64,000 nucleotides of DNA, from the NCBI RefSeq assembly GCF_003931915.1, contig NZ_RSAA01000004.1, positions 186,001 through 250,000 of the forward strand, read 5' to 3'. The DNA is from Saccharopolyspora rhizosphaerae (GTDB lineage Bacteria; Actinomycetota; Actinomycetes; Mycobacteriales; Pseudonocardiaceae). Both the position numbers and the translations under genes were made by a program. How positions within the stretch are numbered: the first letter of the stretch is position 1; each line of letters starts with the position of its first letter. This document shows, piece after piece, positions 9,383 through 19,300 of the stretch. The notes under the pieces are model-generated. The model had not been told where the DNA came from and did no database searches. It saw only the letters and a program-made list of their open reading frames with translations.

Positions 9383-10498
9383 TCAGCGGAGGGCGACGAG
9401 GTCGTCCGCGTGCACCACTTCCCGGCGCTGTTCCGCCGGGAGTTCGTGCGTGGAGCGGCCGATGAGGCCGGGGAGCTCGTCCGCGTCGTAGGCGACGACG
9501 CCCCGGGCCACGACCTTGCTGGTGGGGTTGAGCAGTTCGACGACGTCGCCGCTGTCGAAAGCCCCCTCCACAGCGGTGATCCCGGCCGCCAGCAACGATC
9601 GGCGGCGCTTCACCACGGCCGCCACGGCACCGTCGTCGAGCCAGAGACGACCGTTGGCGCCCGCGGCGTGCGCCAGCCAGAAGCGGCGCGCCGACAGGCG
9701 GTCGCCGGTGGCGGCGAACGCCGTGCCCACGTCCGCCTCGCCCAGCGCTCGGGGCGCGTTGTCCGACGAGGTCAGCAGCACCGGGATGCCGGAGGTGCAG
9801 GCGACCTTCGCCGCCGCCACCTTCGAAGCCATGCCGCCGGTGCCCAGTCCGGACGCGCCCGCGCTGCCCGCGTCGACACCGGCCATGTCAGCTGCACCGG
9901 TGACCTCGCGGATCACCGTCGAACCGCCCTTGCGCGGATCCCCGTCGTAGAGGGCGTCCACATCGGACAGCAGCACCAGCGCGTCGGCGCCGACGAGGTG
10001 CGAGACCAGCGCGGCGAGGCGGTCGTTGTCACCGAAGCGGATCTCGGTGGTGGCCACCGTGTCGTTCTCGTTGACCACCGGAACCACGCCCAGCCCGAGC
10101 AGCCGGTTCAGGGTGCGCTGGGCGTTGCGGTAGTTGCTGCGGCGCACCACGTCCTCGGCGGTCAGCAGCACCTGCCCTACGGTGAGGTCGAAGCGGGCGA
10201 ACGACTCGGCGTAGGCGTGCGCGAGCGTCAGCTGGCCCACCGATGCCGCGGCCTGCTGCGTCGCCAGGTCCTTCGGCCGGCGGCGCAGCCCCATCGGGGC
10301 GATGCCCGCCGCGATGGCGCCGGAGGAGACCAGCACGACCTGCCCCCCGGCGGCGACCCGCTTCGCGACCGTGTCCACCAGGCCGGACAGCCGTTCGGCG
10401 TCCAGACCGCCCTCGGTGGTGGTCAACGACGAGGAACCGACCTTCACCACGATCCGCTGCGCTGCAGCGACCGCCTGCCGGGCCGACGAGAGGCTCAC
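9383..10498 (-). CDS. proB: Glutamate 5-kinase
   Basis: First step of proline synthesis: ATP-dependent phosphorylation of glutamate, usually feedback-inhibited by proline. The 371-residue protein has the amino acid kinase domain ([19 protein letters not shown] at the start, then [28 protein letters not shown]). A C-terminal PUA domain of about 90 residues follows ([20 protein letters not shown]). The GTG start at 10498 overlaps the obg stop in GTGA, so translation is probably coupled to obg. Confidence 0.97.
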   Translation of the reverse strand: MSLSSARQAVAAAQRIVVKVGSSSLTTTEGGLDAERLSGLVDTVAKRVAAGGQVVLVSSGAIAAGIAPMGLRRRPKDLATQQAAASVGQLTLAHAYAESFARFDLTVGQVLLTAEDVVRRSNYRNAQRTLNRLLGLGVVPVVNENDTVATTEIRFGDNDRLAALVSHLVGADALVLLSDVDALYDGDPRKGGSTVIREVTGAADMAGVDAGSAGASGLGTGGMASKVAAAKVACTSGIPVLLTSSDNAPRALGEADVGTAFAATGDRLSARRFWLAHAAGANGRLWLDDGAVAAVVKRRRSLLAAGITAVEGAFDSGDVVELLNPTSKVVARGVVAYDADELPGLIGRSTHELPAEQRREVVHADDLVALR

Positions 10499-11979
10499 TC
10501 GTCGTCCTCCTCGCCTCCGACGAAGCGGCCGAACTCGTCCAGGCTGCTCCCGCGCCGCGCCTTCCTGGCGGCCTTGCGCTCGTGTGCTGAGATCCGTTCG
10601 TCGGACTCCAGCCGCAGGTCGTGCCCGCGGCGGCCGAGCACGCTGGCCATCCCGGCGGGAGTGGAGGGCTCCCAGTCGAAGGTCACGTCACCGATGGTGA
10701 CCTGGCTGCCCGGCTCGGCGCCCTGCTTGGCCAGCTCGTCCTCGACGCCCAGCTTCGCCAGCCGGTCGGCGAGGAAGCCCACGGCCTCGCTGTTGTTGAA
10801 GTCGGTCTGGCGGATCCAGCGCTCGGGCTTCTCACCGCGCACGAGGAAGGCGTCCTCGTCCTCCGGGTCGGGTTCCACGGTGAACCCACCGTCGTCGACC
10901 GCGGTCGGCCGCACGACCACGCGCGCCGGTTCTGGCTCGGGCAGCGTCTCGCGGTAGCGCTCGACCTCGGCACCCATCGCGAAGCTGAGCTCGCGCAAGC
11001 CCTCTCGGGAGGCGGTGGAGACCTCGAACACCTGCCAACCGCGCTGCTCGACCTCCTCGCGCACGAAGTCGGCGAGCTCGCGGGCCTCCGGCACGTCGAT
11101 CTTGTTCAGCACCACCACGCGCGGGCGGTCGCCGAGGTCGGCACCGCCCTGCTCGGCAGCCAGCGCCGGGGTGTACTGGGCGAGCTCGTTCTCCAGCGCG
11201 TCGATGTCGGAGATCGGGTCGCGGTTCGGCTCCAGCGTCGCGCAGTCGACGACGTGGACCAGGACCGCGCAGCGCTCGATGTGGCGCAGGAAGTCCAGGC
11301 CCAGGCCGCGTCCCTGGCTGGCGCCCGGGATGAGGCCGGGCACGTCGGCGATGGTGAAGACCGTTTCGCCGGCGGTGACCACGCCGAGGTTGGGCACCAG
11401 CGTGGTGAACGGGTAGTCGGCGATCTTGGGCTTGGCGGCTGAGAGCACCGAGATCAGCGAGGACTTGCCGGCCGAGGGGAAGCCGAGCAGGCCGACGTCG
11501 GCGACCGACTTCAGCTCCAGCACCAGCTCCAGCTCTTCACCGGGCTCACCCAGCAGCGCGAAGCCCGGCGCCTTGCGGGCCTTGGACGCCAGCGCGGCGT
11601 TGCCCAGGCCACCGCGGCCGCCGGCCGCCGCGACGAACGTGGTGCCCGGTCCGACCAGGTCGGCCAGCACCTCACCGTCCGGGTTGAGCACCACGGTGCC
11701 GTCCGGCACCGGCAGCACCAGGTCTTCGCCCTGCGCGCCGTTGCGGTGGCCGCCCTTGCCGGGTTGGCCCTTCTCCGCGCGCGCGTTCGGCCGGTAGTGG
11801 AAGTCGAGCAGGGTGTGCACGCCGGGGTCGACGACGAGCTGGACGTCGCCGCCCTTGCCACCGTTGCCGCCGTCCGGACCGCCCAGCGGCTTGAACTTCT
11901 CCCTGTGCACCGAGGCGCAGCCATTTCCCCCGTCGCCCGCGGCGACGTTGATGGTCACGCGGTCGACGAACCGCGACAC
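10495..11979 (-). CDS. obg: GTPase Obg/CgtA
   Basis: Essential ribosome-associated GTPase involved in 50S assembly and stress control. The 494-residue protein starts [19 protein letters not shown] (glycine-rich Obg fold). The G domain has [11 protein letters not shown] (G1), DVPGLIPGA (G3) and NKID (G4). An OCT domain follows, then a charged actinobacterial tail. I chose GTG 11979 because GGAGG precedes it by 5 nt; a longer frame reaching 12042 lacks such a site. It is co-transcribed with proB through a GTGA overlap and is separated from rpmA by a terminator. Confidence 0.96.
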   Translation of the reverse strand: MSRFVDRVTINVAAGDGGNGCASVHREKFKPLGGPDGGNGGKGGDVQLVVDPGVHTLLDFHYRPNARAEKGQPGKGGHRNGAQGEDLVLPVPDGTVVLNPDGEVLADLVGPGTTFVAAAGGRGGLGNAALASKARKAPGFALLGEPGEELELVLELKSVADVGLLGFPSAGKSSLISVLSAAKPKIADYPFTTLVPNLGVVTAGETVFTIADVPGLIPGASQGRGLGLDFLRHIERCAVLVHVVDCATLEPNRDPISDIDALENELAQYTPALAAEQGGADLGDRPRVVVLNKIDVPEARELADFVREEVEQRGWQVFEVSTASREGLRELSFAMGAEVERYRETLPEPEPARVVVRPTAVDDGGFTVEPDPEDEDAFLVRGEKPERWIRQTDFNNSEAVGFLADRLAKLGVEDELAKQGAEPGSQVTIGDVTFDWEPSTPAGMASVLGRRGHDLRLESDERISAHERKAARKARRGSSLDEFGRFVGGEEDDE

Positions 11980-12103
11980 GAATGCCTCCAGGAAGATCAA
12001 GCCGAGCCGGGGCCCGGCGGGTGGTGCTCTCGACGAGTGCAACAGCGACGGAGCGCGTGCGCTTCCCGGCCGCGGCGCAGCTCACCCAGGACGACGCACA
12101 AAG

Positions 12104-12140
12104 CGAGGGGCGGTCCGGACATGCCGGTTTCCGCCCCTCG
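12104..12140 (-). terminator. Terminator of rplU-rpmA
   Basis: CGAGGGGCGG (12104-12113) pairs perfectly with 12131-12140. It begins 33 nt after the rpmA stop and precedes obg on the same strand, so obg may have its own promoter or depend on readthrough. Confidence 0.7.
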
Positions 12141-12173
12141 CCGGGAAGTTGCTGGCCTGCGTCGAGAGCCGGG

Positions 12174-12431
12174 TCAGGCCTCGACCGACTGCACGCTGAC
12201 GGCCTTGCGGCCGCGGTAACGCCCGAACTCGACGGTTCCGGCGGACAGCGCGAACAGGGTGTCGTCCTTGCCGCGGCCGACGTTCAGACCCGGGTGGAAC
12301 TTGGTCCCACGCTGGCGGATCAGGATTTCACCGGCCTTGACGACCTGGCCGCCGTAGCGCTTCACCCCGAGGTACTTGGGGTTCGAGTCGCGGCCGTTCC
12401 GAGAGCTGGATGCGCCCTTCTTGTGTGCCAT
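12174..12431 (-). CDS. rpmA: 50S ribosomal protein L27
   Basis: An 85-residue ribosomal protein at the peptidyl transferase centre. It begins [20 protein letters not shown], with the extended basic N-terminal arm typical of L27, followed by [15 protein letters not shown]. It lies 14 nt after rplU in a two-gene operon and ends at a hairpin. The N-terminus shows no Firmicutes-type cleavable leader. Confidence 0.98.
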   Translation of the reverse strand: MAHKKGASSSRNGRDSNPKYLGVKRYGGQVVKAGEILIRQRGTKFHPGLNVGRGKDDTLFALSAGTVEFGRYRGRKAVSVQSVEA

Positions 12432-12445
12432 GACTACTCAGGTCC

Positions 12446-12754
12446 TCACTTGTTGATGCCGGTGACCTTCACGCGGGTCAGCTTCTGACGGTGACCCTGG
12501 CGCTTCTGGTAGCCGGTCTTGTTCTTGAACTTGTGGATGCGGATCTTGGGGCCCTTGGTCTGCTCGACCAGCTCGCCGGTGACCGACACCTTGGCCAGCG
12601 CGTCGGCGTCGGTCGTGACCTCGGAGCCATCGACGACCAGAACCGCCGGGAGCGCGACCTCGGAGCCCAGCTCGCCATCGAGCTTCTCGACCTGGACGAC
12701 GTCCCCGACAGCCACCTTGTACTGCTTGCCGCCGGTCTTGACGATCGCGTACAT
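12446..12754 (-). CDS. rplU: 50S ribosomal protein L21
   Basis: A 102-residue 23S rRNA-binding protein. It starts [18 protein letters not shown] and has the L21 signature in [20 protein letters not shown] near the C-terminus. It is first gene of the rplU-rpmA operon, with the promoter expected in the 434-bp divergent region upstream. Confidence 0.98.
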   Translation of the reverse strand: MYAIVKTGGKQYKVAVGDVVQVEKLDGELGSEVALPAVLVVDGSEVTTDADALAKVSVTGELVEQTKGPKIRIHKFKNKTGYQKRQGHRQKLTRVKVTGINK

Positions 12755-13188
12755 GAGTCGGAAGTCTCCTGCTGCTCGGTTTCGCTAATTCACCAGTGTG
12801 CGGCGGACGTCCGCCCAGCCACGAGGACCGGGCTTCCTACCACGCCGCCGGTGCAGCGTCTCGGTGGGTTCCTGTCTCAGCAGCGAGGACCGCGCGGGGC
12901 CGCACTCGAAACAGGCGTTTCATCTCTCCGCCCGTCCGGCGGCGAGAAGTTCTCACCCATCATACAGACCGGGTCTCCACCCCCGATCGACAGGGGCGGC
13001 CACCAGTGCGGATCCTCGCGGACCCCGCGCTGACGGGCGAGCCGGGACAGCATAAGCGAGCTCGTCCGCGCTCGGCGAACCGCCCCGTCCCGTGGCGGGT
13101 TCCGGCCGGGTCACCCCGTTCCACCCCTCGTCGTGACCTGCTCTTGCTACCGTCGGTCGCCGCTCGTGATGATCTGGGGAAACGCAGA
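12755..13188. other. Divergent promoter region between rplU and the envelope cassette
   Basis: A 434-bp stretch without a credible gene. It must drive rplU leftward and probably the membrane protein gene rightward. A short palindrome GAGAAGTTCTC lies at 12944-12954. I see no recognisable ribosomal leader or riboswitch. Confidence 0.5.
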
Positions 13189-14889
13189 GTGACCAACACC
13201 GCTTCGGAGACCGGCCGCCAGGCCCCGGCGCCCTCGACACCACCGCTGCCGGGGCTCGCGCGGCGCTTCGGTCCGCTCCTGCTGGCGCTGTCGGCGGTCG
13301 TGCCGCCGCTGATGATGCTGCGGGAGGTCCTGCGCTACCCGCAGATGCACTTCTACGACTACTGGTGGGTGCTGCTCGACATCACCGACGCCGACGGCTC
13401 GCTGCGGCCGGAAGCGCTGGTGGGCTTCCGCAACGAGCACCCCTTCGTGCTGCCGAGCCTGCTGTTCTGGCTCAGCGCCCGCTTCGGCCACGGCCTCAAC
13501 CAGCCGCTCGGCCTGGTGGTGCTGGCGATGGGCGTCGGGTGCGTGCTGCTGGTCGCGCTGATGCTGCCGCGGCACCTGACCGCCTGGCAGCGGGCCGGCC
13601 TGGTCGCGGCGACCTCGACGCTGGTGTTCAACCCGCACGGCATCCACAACTACGTGCGCTCGATGAGCGGCGCCTCGTGGGTCCTGGCGATGCTGCTGGT
13701 GCTGGGCGCGCTGCTCGCGGCACACCGGGGGCGCCGGGTGGTCGCAGTGGTTCTGGGCCTCCTGGCCTCGATCAGCTACGGCACCTCCTTCGCGGTGTGG
13801 CCGGCGCTGGCGCTGGTCGCCTGGCTGCGCGGGGACCGGCGGAAGTGGATCGCGACGCCGCTGGTGGTCGGCTTCGTGGTGGTCGCGACGTGGCTGGTGC
13901 TGCGCGGGCCGCAGGGCGGCGGCGGGGACTCGCCGACCGACGACCCGGCGCAGGCGCTGCTGGCCGGGCTGAGCATGCTCGGCATGGTGTGGACCGGCAC
14001 CGAACCGTCGGTCGCACTGCTGGCGGGAGTGGCCGGTCTCGGCGTGCTGGTGCTGCACGTGCACCAGAGCGAGTCCGAGCGCCGGGTCGCCGCGCCGTGG
14101 TGGGGGCTCGCGCTGCACGCGCTGGGCTGCGCGGTGATGATCTCCGGTTCGCGGGCGGCGTTCGGCGAGTCGGCCGGCCTGCAGAGCCGCTACAACAGCA
14201 TGGCCGCGGCGCTGTGGATCGCGGTGCTGGTCATCGTCGTGGCCTGGGCGCGCTGGCCTCGGTTCCGCGCGGTAGCGGTGGGCGGCACGGTGCTGGCCAC
14301 GGTCGCCCTCGGCGCGCCGATGGCGCAGAGCGTGCGGGCCGACGCGCCCCGCCAACAGCTGCTGGCGGTGGCCGCGCGGATCGGGCACCCGGACGCCTTC
14401 ACCGACCGGTTCCCCTCGCCCGGCGCGCTGCTGCCGCGGTTGCGGGCGCTCGGGCACTACCCCTTCTCCCCCACGTTCTCGCTGGGCTGCCCGGACGGGC
14501 TCACCGTCGACGACCGGGTCAGCACCGCGGGCTGGCGCTCCCCCAGCGTCGACTCCCTGCGCGAACCGCGCCCGGACGGCCGGGACGTCGTGCTCAACGT
14601 CGAGACCGACCAGGTCCAGGGCGGCGCGCGGATGCTCGAGGGCTGGGCGATCTCGGGGATCGAACGCGCCCGCTGCGTGGCGGTGCTCGACCAGGAGGGG
14701 ACGGTCGTCGGCGGTGGCGTGGTCGACCTCCCGCGCTCGGACGCCGAGGCGGCCACACCGGGCATCGAGAGCGGGCTCGGGTTCCAGGCCGTCGCCCCGG
14801 CGCGACCGGGCCTTCTGCGCGTGGCCTTCCAGTTCCCCGACGGCTGGTGGATCCGGCCGCTGACCGAGAAACCGCAGGTGGCGCGATGA
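13189..14889 (+). CDS. Polytopic membrane protein, possible GT-C-like glycosyltransferase
   Basis: Not assigned to a named family. The 566-residue protein has a short polar N-terminus and roughly ten hydrophobic segments between residues 25 and 390. A soluble C-terminal part of about 170 residues follows (from TDRFPSPGALLP), probably extracytoplasmic. An early acidic stretch, HFYDYWW then LLDITDADGSLRPE, precedes the second helix, as acidic residues do in many GT-C enzymes. The start GTG 13189 is the best choice, with a weak GGGGA upstream. Its stop overlaps the GT2 start in ATGA, so the two are coupled. With the GT2 enzyme next door it may use or make a polyprenyl-phosphate sugar for the envelope. 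That role is inference. Confidence 0.6.
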   Translation: MTNTASETGRQAPAPSTPPLPGLARRFGPLLLALSAVVPPLMMLREVLRYPQMHFYDYWWVLLDITDADGSLRPEALVGFRNEHPFVLPSLLFWLSARFGHGLNQPLGLVVLAMGVGCVLLVALMLPRHLTAWQRAGLVAATSTLVFNPHGIHNYVRSMSGASWVLAMLLVLGALLAAHRGRRVVAVVLGLLASISYGTSFAVWPALALVAWLRGDRRKWIATPLVVGFVVVATWLVLRGPQGGGGDSPTDDPAQALLAGLSMLGMVWTGTEPSVALLAGVAGLGVLVLHVHQSESERRVAAPWWGLALHALGCAVMISGSRAAFGESAGLQSRYNSMAAALWIAVLVIVVAWARWPRFRAVAVGGTVLATVALGAPMAQSVRADAPRQQLLAVAARIGHPDAFTDRFPSPGALLPRLRALGHYPFSPTFSLGCPDGLTVDDRVSTAGWRSPSVDSLREPRPDGRDVVLNVETDQVQGGARMLEGWAISGIERARCVAVLDQEGTVVGGGVVDLPRSDAEAATPGIESGLGFQAVAPARPGLLRVAFQFPDGWWIRPLTEKPQVAR

Positions 14890-15848
14890 GCGTTCCGCAC
14901 GTCTCCCTGCTGGCACCGGCCAAGGACGAACGCGACAGCCTGCCCGAGCTGATCGCCCAGGTCCAGCAGGCCATGGACGGCCAGCACCGCGCGTGGGAGC
15001 TGGTGGTCGTCGACGACGGCAGCAGCGACGACAGCTGGCGGGTCATCACCGAGCACGCCGCGCGGGACCCGCGGATCCGGGGCATCCGGCTGCGCCGGAA
15101 CTTCGGCAAGGCCGCTGCGCTGGCGGCCGGAGTCGCCCAGCTGCGCGGCGAGCTGGTGGTCACCCTGGACGCCGACCTGCAGGACGACCCGGCCGAGATC
15201 CCGCGGTTGCTGGCCGAGCTCGACGACGGGGCGGACCTGGTCAGCGGGCACAAGGCGCAGCGCAAGGACCCGCTGGGCAAGCGGCTGCCGTCGAAGGTGT
15301 TCAACTGGATCACCGGCTTGATCACCGGGTTGCGGCTGTCGGACCACAACTGCGGGCTCAAGGCCGCGCGCACCGAGGTGTACCGGCGGGTTCCGCTGTA
15401 CGGCGAGCTGCACCGCTACATCCCGGCGCTGGCGCACCAGCTGGGCTACCGGGTCGTGGAACGCACGGTCAAACACCGCCCCCGGCAGCACGGGGTGTCC
15501 AAGTACGGGCTGGAGCGCTACGCGCGGGGTGCGCTGGACCTGCTCACGGTCATGGCGCTGACCCGCTACGGGCGTCGTCCGGCGCACCTGTTCGGCGGGC
15601 TCGGCATGATCGCCGAAACGCTCGGAACCCTGGTGCTGGTGCACCTGACCGGGGTGTGGTTGTTCACCGAGGAATCGATCGGAACGCGCCCACTGCTGAC
15701 GCTCGGGATCCTGTTGGAAATTCTCGGTGTGCAGATGGTCTCGTTAGGTCTTCTGGCGGAACTCGTGCTGCACCGGACGGGCCGGGAACACGATGTGACA
15801 GTGCTGGTGGCGGACCAGACCAGAAATGCCGGACAACACGCATCGTGA
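14886..15848 (+). CDS. Family 2 glycosyltransferase (DPM1/GtrB-like)
   Basis: A 320-residue enzyme likely to move a sugar from a nucleotide donor onto polyprenyl phosphate at the cytoplasmic membrane. The GT2 domain shows VVVDDGSSDDSW near residue 40, LRRNFGKAAALAAG, and the metal-binding TLDADLQDDP near residue 95. A KFGVSKYG-type loop is present as QHGVSKYGLERYARGALDLL. Two C-terminal membrane helices (about 235-300) anchor it, as in GtrB/ArnC relatives. The ATG lies inside the ATGA overlap with the upstream membrane protein gene. The emb-type gene follows after 132 nt, suggesting an envelope polysaccharide pathway. Confidence 0.88.
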   Translation: MSVPHVSLLAPAKDERDSLPELIAQVQQAMDGQHRAWELVVVDDGSSDDSWRVITEHAARDPRIRGIRLRRNFGKAAALAAGVAQLRGELVVTLDADLQDDPAEIPRLLAELDDGADLVSGHKAQRKDPLGKRLPSKVFNWITGLITGLRLSDHNCGLKAARTEVYRRVPLYGELHRYIPALAHQLGYRVVERTVKHRPRQHGVSKYGLERYARGALDLLTVMALTRYGRRPAHLFGGLGMIAETLGTLVLVHLTGVWLFTEESIGTRPLLTLGILLEILGVQMVSLGLLAELVLHRTGREHDVTVLVADQTRNAGQHAS

Positions 15849-15967
15849 CGGAACATTTCAATTCGGAACACAGCGCGGTAACGAGATCCTGACACCGCCA
15901 TTGCCCAATACCTGACGCATTTGCGAAATAGGGCGGGGGGCGGCAGAACACACCCCGTCATCGCACG

Positions 15968-15973
15968 TAGGGT
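15968..15973 (+). promoter_or_regulatory. Possible -10 box giving a leaderless emb transcript
   Basis: TAGGGT is followed by exactly 7 nt and then the GTG start of the arabinosyltransferase. No Shine-Dalgarno precedes that GTG. This spacing is typical of leaderless actinobacterial messages. No clear -35 is visible. Confidence 0.4.
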
Positions 15974-15980
15974 CTCCCCC

Positions 15981-18900
15981 GTGCAGCAAGAGTCGGCGAA
16001 GAAATTGCGGTTGCTCGCCACGCTCCTCGGGCTGGTCGGCACCGTGTTGGCGCTCATGGTTCCGTTCCTCCCCGTCAACCACAAGGTGGGGACGTTGCGG
16101 TGGCCGACGGCGGAAGGGACGAAACCCGTTTCCGCCCCACTGGTGACCTACGAACCGGTGTGGCTGGACGCGAAGATCCCGTGCGCCTCGGCGAGGAGTC
16201 TCGACGCGCGCTCCGAAGGCCCCGGTCTTCTGCTGAGCACCAACTCGCCCGATTCGGATTCGGGTCAGCTCACCGGTCTGGTGATGCAGGTCCGCGACGG
16301 GCAGGCGGAGCTCTACAACAAGGGCCAGCAGGTCGGCACCACGCCGCTGCCCACCGGTGACTGCACCCTGGAGGTGCGCGCCGACGCCGCGGGCACCAAG
16401 GCCTCCGTCGGCGGCGAGCGGTGGGTCAACCTGACCGGCGACCAGCGCCCGCAGGTGACCGGCATCTACTCCGGGCTCGAGGACGGTCGTGACGACGTCC
16501 GCGGCCTGGACTTCCAGGCCCGGGTGGACAACCGGTTCAGCTCGTGGGCCACGCCGCTGAAGACGGTCGTCATCCTGCTGACCCTGGCCTCGTTCATCGG
16601 CTCGGTGCTGTGCCTGCGCCGACTGGACGTGCTGGCCGGCCGACGAGCACCACGGCTGGCTCCACGACGCTGGTGGCGGCCGACGCTGCGCGATCTCTCG
16701 GTCTTCGTGGCGCTGGGCATCTGGTGGCTGATCGGGGCGATGACCTCCGACGACGGCTACGTGCTGAGCATGGTGCGCTCGGAGCAGAGCGCCGGGTACG
16801 TCAGCAACTACTACCGGTGGTTCGCCAACCCGGAATCACCGTTCGGCTGGTTCTACGAGGTCTACTCGTTGTGGGTGCGCGTCTCGACCGCGACCCCGTG
16901 GGTGCGGTTGCCGGCCCTGCTGATGGGCATCATCAGCTGGTTGCTGATCTCCCGCGAGGTCCTGCCCCGGCTGGGCCAGCAGGTGCGGCGCTCGCACGCC
17001 GCGGGTTGGGCCGCTGCCGCCGTGTTCCTCGCCTTCTGGCTGCCCTACAACAACGGCCTGCGCGCCGAGCCGGTCGTGGTGCTGTTCTCGCTGCTGGCGC
17101 TGTGCGCGGTGGAGCGTGCGGTGGCCACCGAGAGGCTGACGCCCGCCGCCCTGGGCCTGGTCGCCGCCGCGCTGTCGGTGGGCGTGAACCCGCACGGTCT
17201 GATCGCCGTGCTCCCCTACGTGGCCGGGTTCAAGCCGCTGCACCGGATGGTGCGCAAGCGAGCCCAGGAGTTCGGCTGGCTCCCGGTGCTCGCCCCGCTG
17301 TCCGCGTCCGGGTTCGTGATCCTCACGCTGGTCTTCTACGACCAGACGTGGCGTTCGGTGATGGACGCGATGGAGCTCAAGACCACCTTCGGCCCCAACG
17401 GGCACTGGTACGAGGAGCTCAGCCGCTACCTGATGCTGTTCAGCGAGAGCGCGGACGGGTCGCTGAGCAGGCGGTTCCCCGTGCTTCTGGTGATCTTGTG
17501 CGTGGTGACCTGCGGCGTCGTGCTGCTGCGCCGCGGCCGGATCCGCGGCGCGGGACTGGGCCCGAGCAGGCGCCTGCTCGCGGTGGCCGCGATGTCCTTC
17601 GCGGTGCTGGCCCTGACCCCCACCAAGCACACCCACCACTTCGGCATCTTCGCCGCGGTCGGCGGTGCCCTGGCGGCGCTCACGGCGCTGGCCACGAGCA
17701 CCACGGTGCTGCGCTCGCGACGCAACCGGATGGCGTTCGTGACCGGCCTGCTGGTGATCCTGGCCTTCGCCGCCACCGGCCCGAACGCGTGGTGGTACGT
17801 CTCCGGCTGGGGCGTCCCGTGGTTCGACAAGCCACCGTCGATCAAGGGCTACCGGGCCAGCACGTTGATCCTGGGGCTCGCCGCGATCACCGCCGTGGTG
17901 GCCGTGGTCGAGCACCTGCGGATCGACGAGCGCAACCCGAAGGTCGTCGACGAGAGCTTCCACGCCAAGGAGAAGCGCAACCTCGCGTTGCGCTGGGGCA
18001 CGGCTCCGCTGTCGGTGCTGTGCGCGCTGCTGGTGCTCGGTGAGCTCGCCGCGTTCGGCAAGGGCATCGTCGCGCAGGGGCACAGCTACACGCTGGGCAC
18101 CGACAACATCAAGCAGCTCACCCAGAGCAGCTGCGGGCTGTCCGACGCGGTCGGGGTGGAGACCAACCCGCGCGAGGGCGTGCTGAAGGCGTCGGCGCAG
18201 CAACCGACGAAGGCCGCACCCGCGAAGCGACCCGACCTGCAGCTGCCGCCGCAGCGACTGGCGAACCAGGAGAACGCGGAGCAGTACCTGCAGCCCAAGC
18301 AGGTCGGGTTCACCGACCCGGGCGTGCCGCCGACCGACGAGTCCTCGCCCGACTCGCCGAACTGGCGTCCGCCGAACCAGTTCGGCGGACCAGAGGCCCC
18401 GGTGTGGGGCAGCTACGAGGAGGAAGGCCGGGGCACCGGCGAACTGCGCACCCCTTGGTACGACATCCCGGCGGAGGCCAAGAGCGGCAAGCTGCCGGTC
18501 GCGGTGAGCATCGCCGGCGCGGAGTCGGGTGCCAACCAGGTCTACTTCGAGCTGGGCAAGGACACGCCGCAGGGCTTCCAGGTCACGCACCGCTACCCGG
18601 TCCAGCAGGGCCCGCCGCCGGGGTGGCGCGATCACCGCTACATGCTCGGTGGTGAGGCCGAGGACGCCACGAAGCTGCGGATGGTGCTCGTCGACCAGTC
18701 GCTGGGCCAGACCGGGTGGCTGGCGGTGTCGGCGCCGCGCGTGCCGAAGCTGACGCAGCTCACCCGGTTCGTCGGCGACGACCCGACGTTCGTGGAGTGG
18801 CCCGCCGGGCTGGTGCACCCGTGCCTGGAGATCTCGGGCTTGTACAACGGCATCGCCGAGATCCCGAGGTTCCGGGTCAGCGGTGGCGAGCAGGTCCGGG

Positions 18901-19208
18901 ACACCGGTGCGGGCTGGTCCTCGCCGGACGCCGGCGGACCGTTCGGCTGGCTGACGGTGTCCTCCAGCGCCCGGAACCTGCCGACGTACATGGAGAACGA
19001 CCCGCAGAAGGACTGGGGCTCGCTGTACGAGGTGCACCCCTACACACCGAACGCCCTGCCGGCGTCGAAGGCGCTGGAGCTCCACACCGAGACGCACTCG
19101 GGTCTGTGGTCACCCGGCCCGCTCACGCAGGGCCTGGTGCTGCCGGGTGGCATGCCCAGCTCCGACGAGCGGACGGACGTCCCGGAGTTCGGCAGCGACG
19201 AGAACTGA
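15981..19208 (+). CDS. Arabinosyltransferase of the Emb family (GT53)
   Basis: A 1,075-residue polytopic enzyme that adds arabinofuranose from decaprenyl-phosphoarabinose to cell-wall arabinan outside the membrane. The signature region reads TSDDGYVLSMVRSEQSAGYV, then YYRWFANPESPFGWFYEVYS, and ends LLISREVLPRLG. This matches the EmbA/B/C loop with the catalytic acidic pair DDGY. About 13 hydrophobic segments are followed by a large soluble C-terminal half (from about residue 700) of the carbohydrate-binding type, including a Pro/Gln-rich linker. The start GTG 15981 is supported by the -10 box 7 nt upstream. Only one emb gene is in this window, so EmbA, B or C identity cannot be assigned. Ethambutol targets this family. 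It ends in a strong hairpin. Confidence 0.93.
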   Translation: MQQESAKKLRLLATLLGLVGTVLALMVPFLPVNHKVGTLRWPTAEGTKPVSAPLVTYEPVWLDAKIPCASARSLDARSEGPGLLLSTNSPDSDSGQLTGLVMQVRDGQAELYNKGQQVGTTPLPTGDCTLEVRADAAGTKASVGGERWVNLTGDQRPQVTGIYSGLEDGRDDVRGLDFQARVDNRFSSWATPLKTVVILLTLASFIGSVLCLRRLDVLAGRRAPRLAPRRWWRPTLRDLSVFVALGIWWLIGAMTSDDGYVLSMVRSEQSAGYVSNYYRWFANPESPFGWFYEVYSLWVRVSTATPWVRLPALLMGIISWLLISREVLPRLGQQVRRSHAAGWAAAAVFLAFWLPYNNGLRAEPVVVLFSLLALCAVERAVATERLTPAALGLVAAALSVGVNPHGLIAVLPYVAGFKPLHRMVRKRAQEFGWLPVLAPLSASGFVILTLVFYDQTWRSVMDAMELKTTFGPNGHWYEELSRYLMLFSESADGSLSRRFPVLLVILCVVTCGVVLLRRGRIRGAGLGPSRRLLAVAAMSFAVLALTPTKHTHHFGIFAAVGGALAALTALATSTTVLRSRRNRMAFVTGLLVILAFAATGPNAWWYVSGWGVPWFDKPPSIKGYRASTLILGLAAITAVVAVVEHLRIDERNPKVVDESFHAKEKRNLALRWGTAPLSVLCALLVLGELAAFGKGIVAQGHSYTLGTDNIKQLTQSSCGLSDAVGVETNPREGVLKASAQQPTKAAPAKRPDLQLPPQRLANQENAEQYLQPKQVGFTDPGVPPTDESSPDSPNWRPPNQFGGPEAPVWGSYEEEGRGTGELRTPWYDIPAEAKSGKLPVAVSIAGAESGANQVYFELGKDTPQGFQVTHRYPVQQGPPPGWRDHRYMLGGEAEDATKLRMVLVDQSLGQTGWLAVSAPRVPKLTQLTRFVGDDPTFVEWPAGLVHPCLEISGLYNGIAEIPRFRVSGGEQVRDTGAGWSSPDAGGPFGWLTVSSSARNLPTYMENDPQKDWGSLYEVHPYTPNALPASKALELHTETHSGLWSPGPLTQGLVLPGGMPSSDERTDVPEFGSDEN

Positions 19209-19218
19209 CCCCGGTCGC

Positions 19219-19254
19219 GCGAGCCCCCGGTCCCGCAGCGGACCGGGGGCTCGC
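19219..19254 (+). terminator. Terminator of the emb gene
   Basis: A 15-bp perfect stem: 19219-19233 (GCGAGCCCCCGGTCC) pairs with 19240-19254 around a 6-nt loop, beginning 11 nt after the emb stop. Confidence 0.85.
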
Positions 19255-19300
19255 TGCGTTCCCGGCGCCTGTGTCGGGGTGAGGCCGCACACTGGGTGCC

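Noticed and set aside
16836-19097. 753-codon minus-strand open frame
   Set aside because: Low-complexity Arg/Gln/His-rich translation antisense to the emb gene; an effect of high GC third positions.
13189-19208. Complete embCAB locus
   Set aside because: Only one emb-type gene is present, and the two preceding genes are not emb paralogues.
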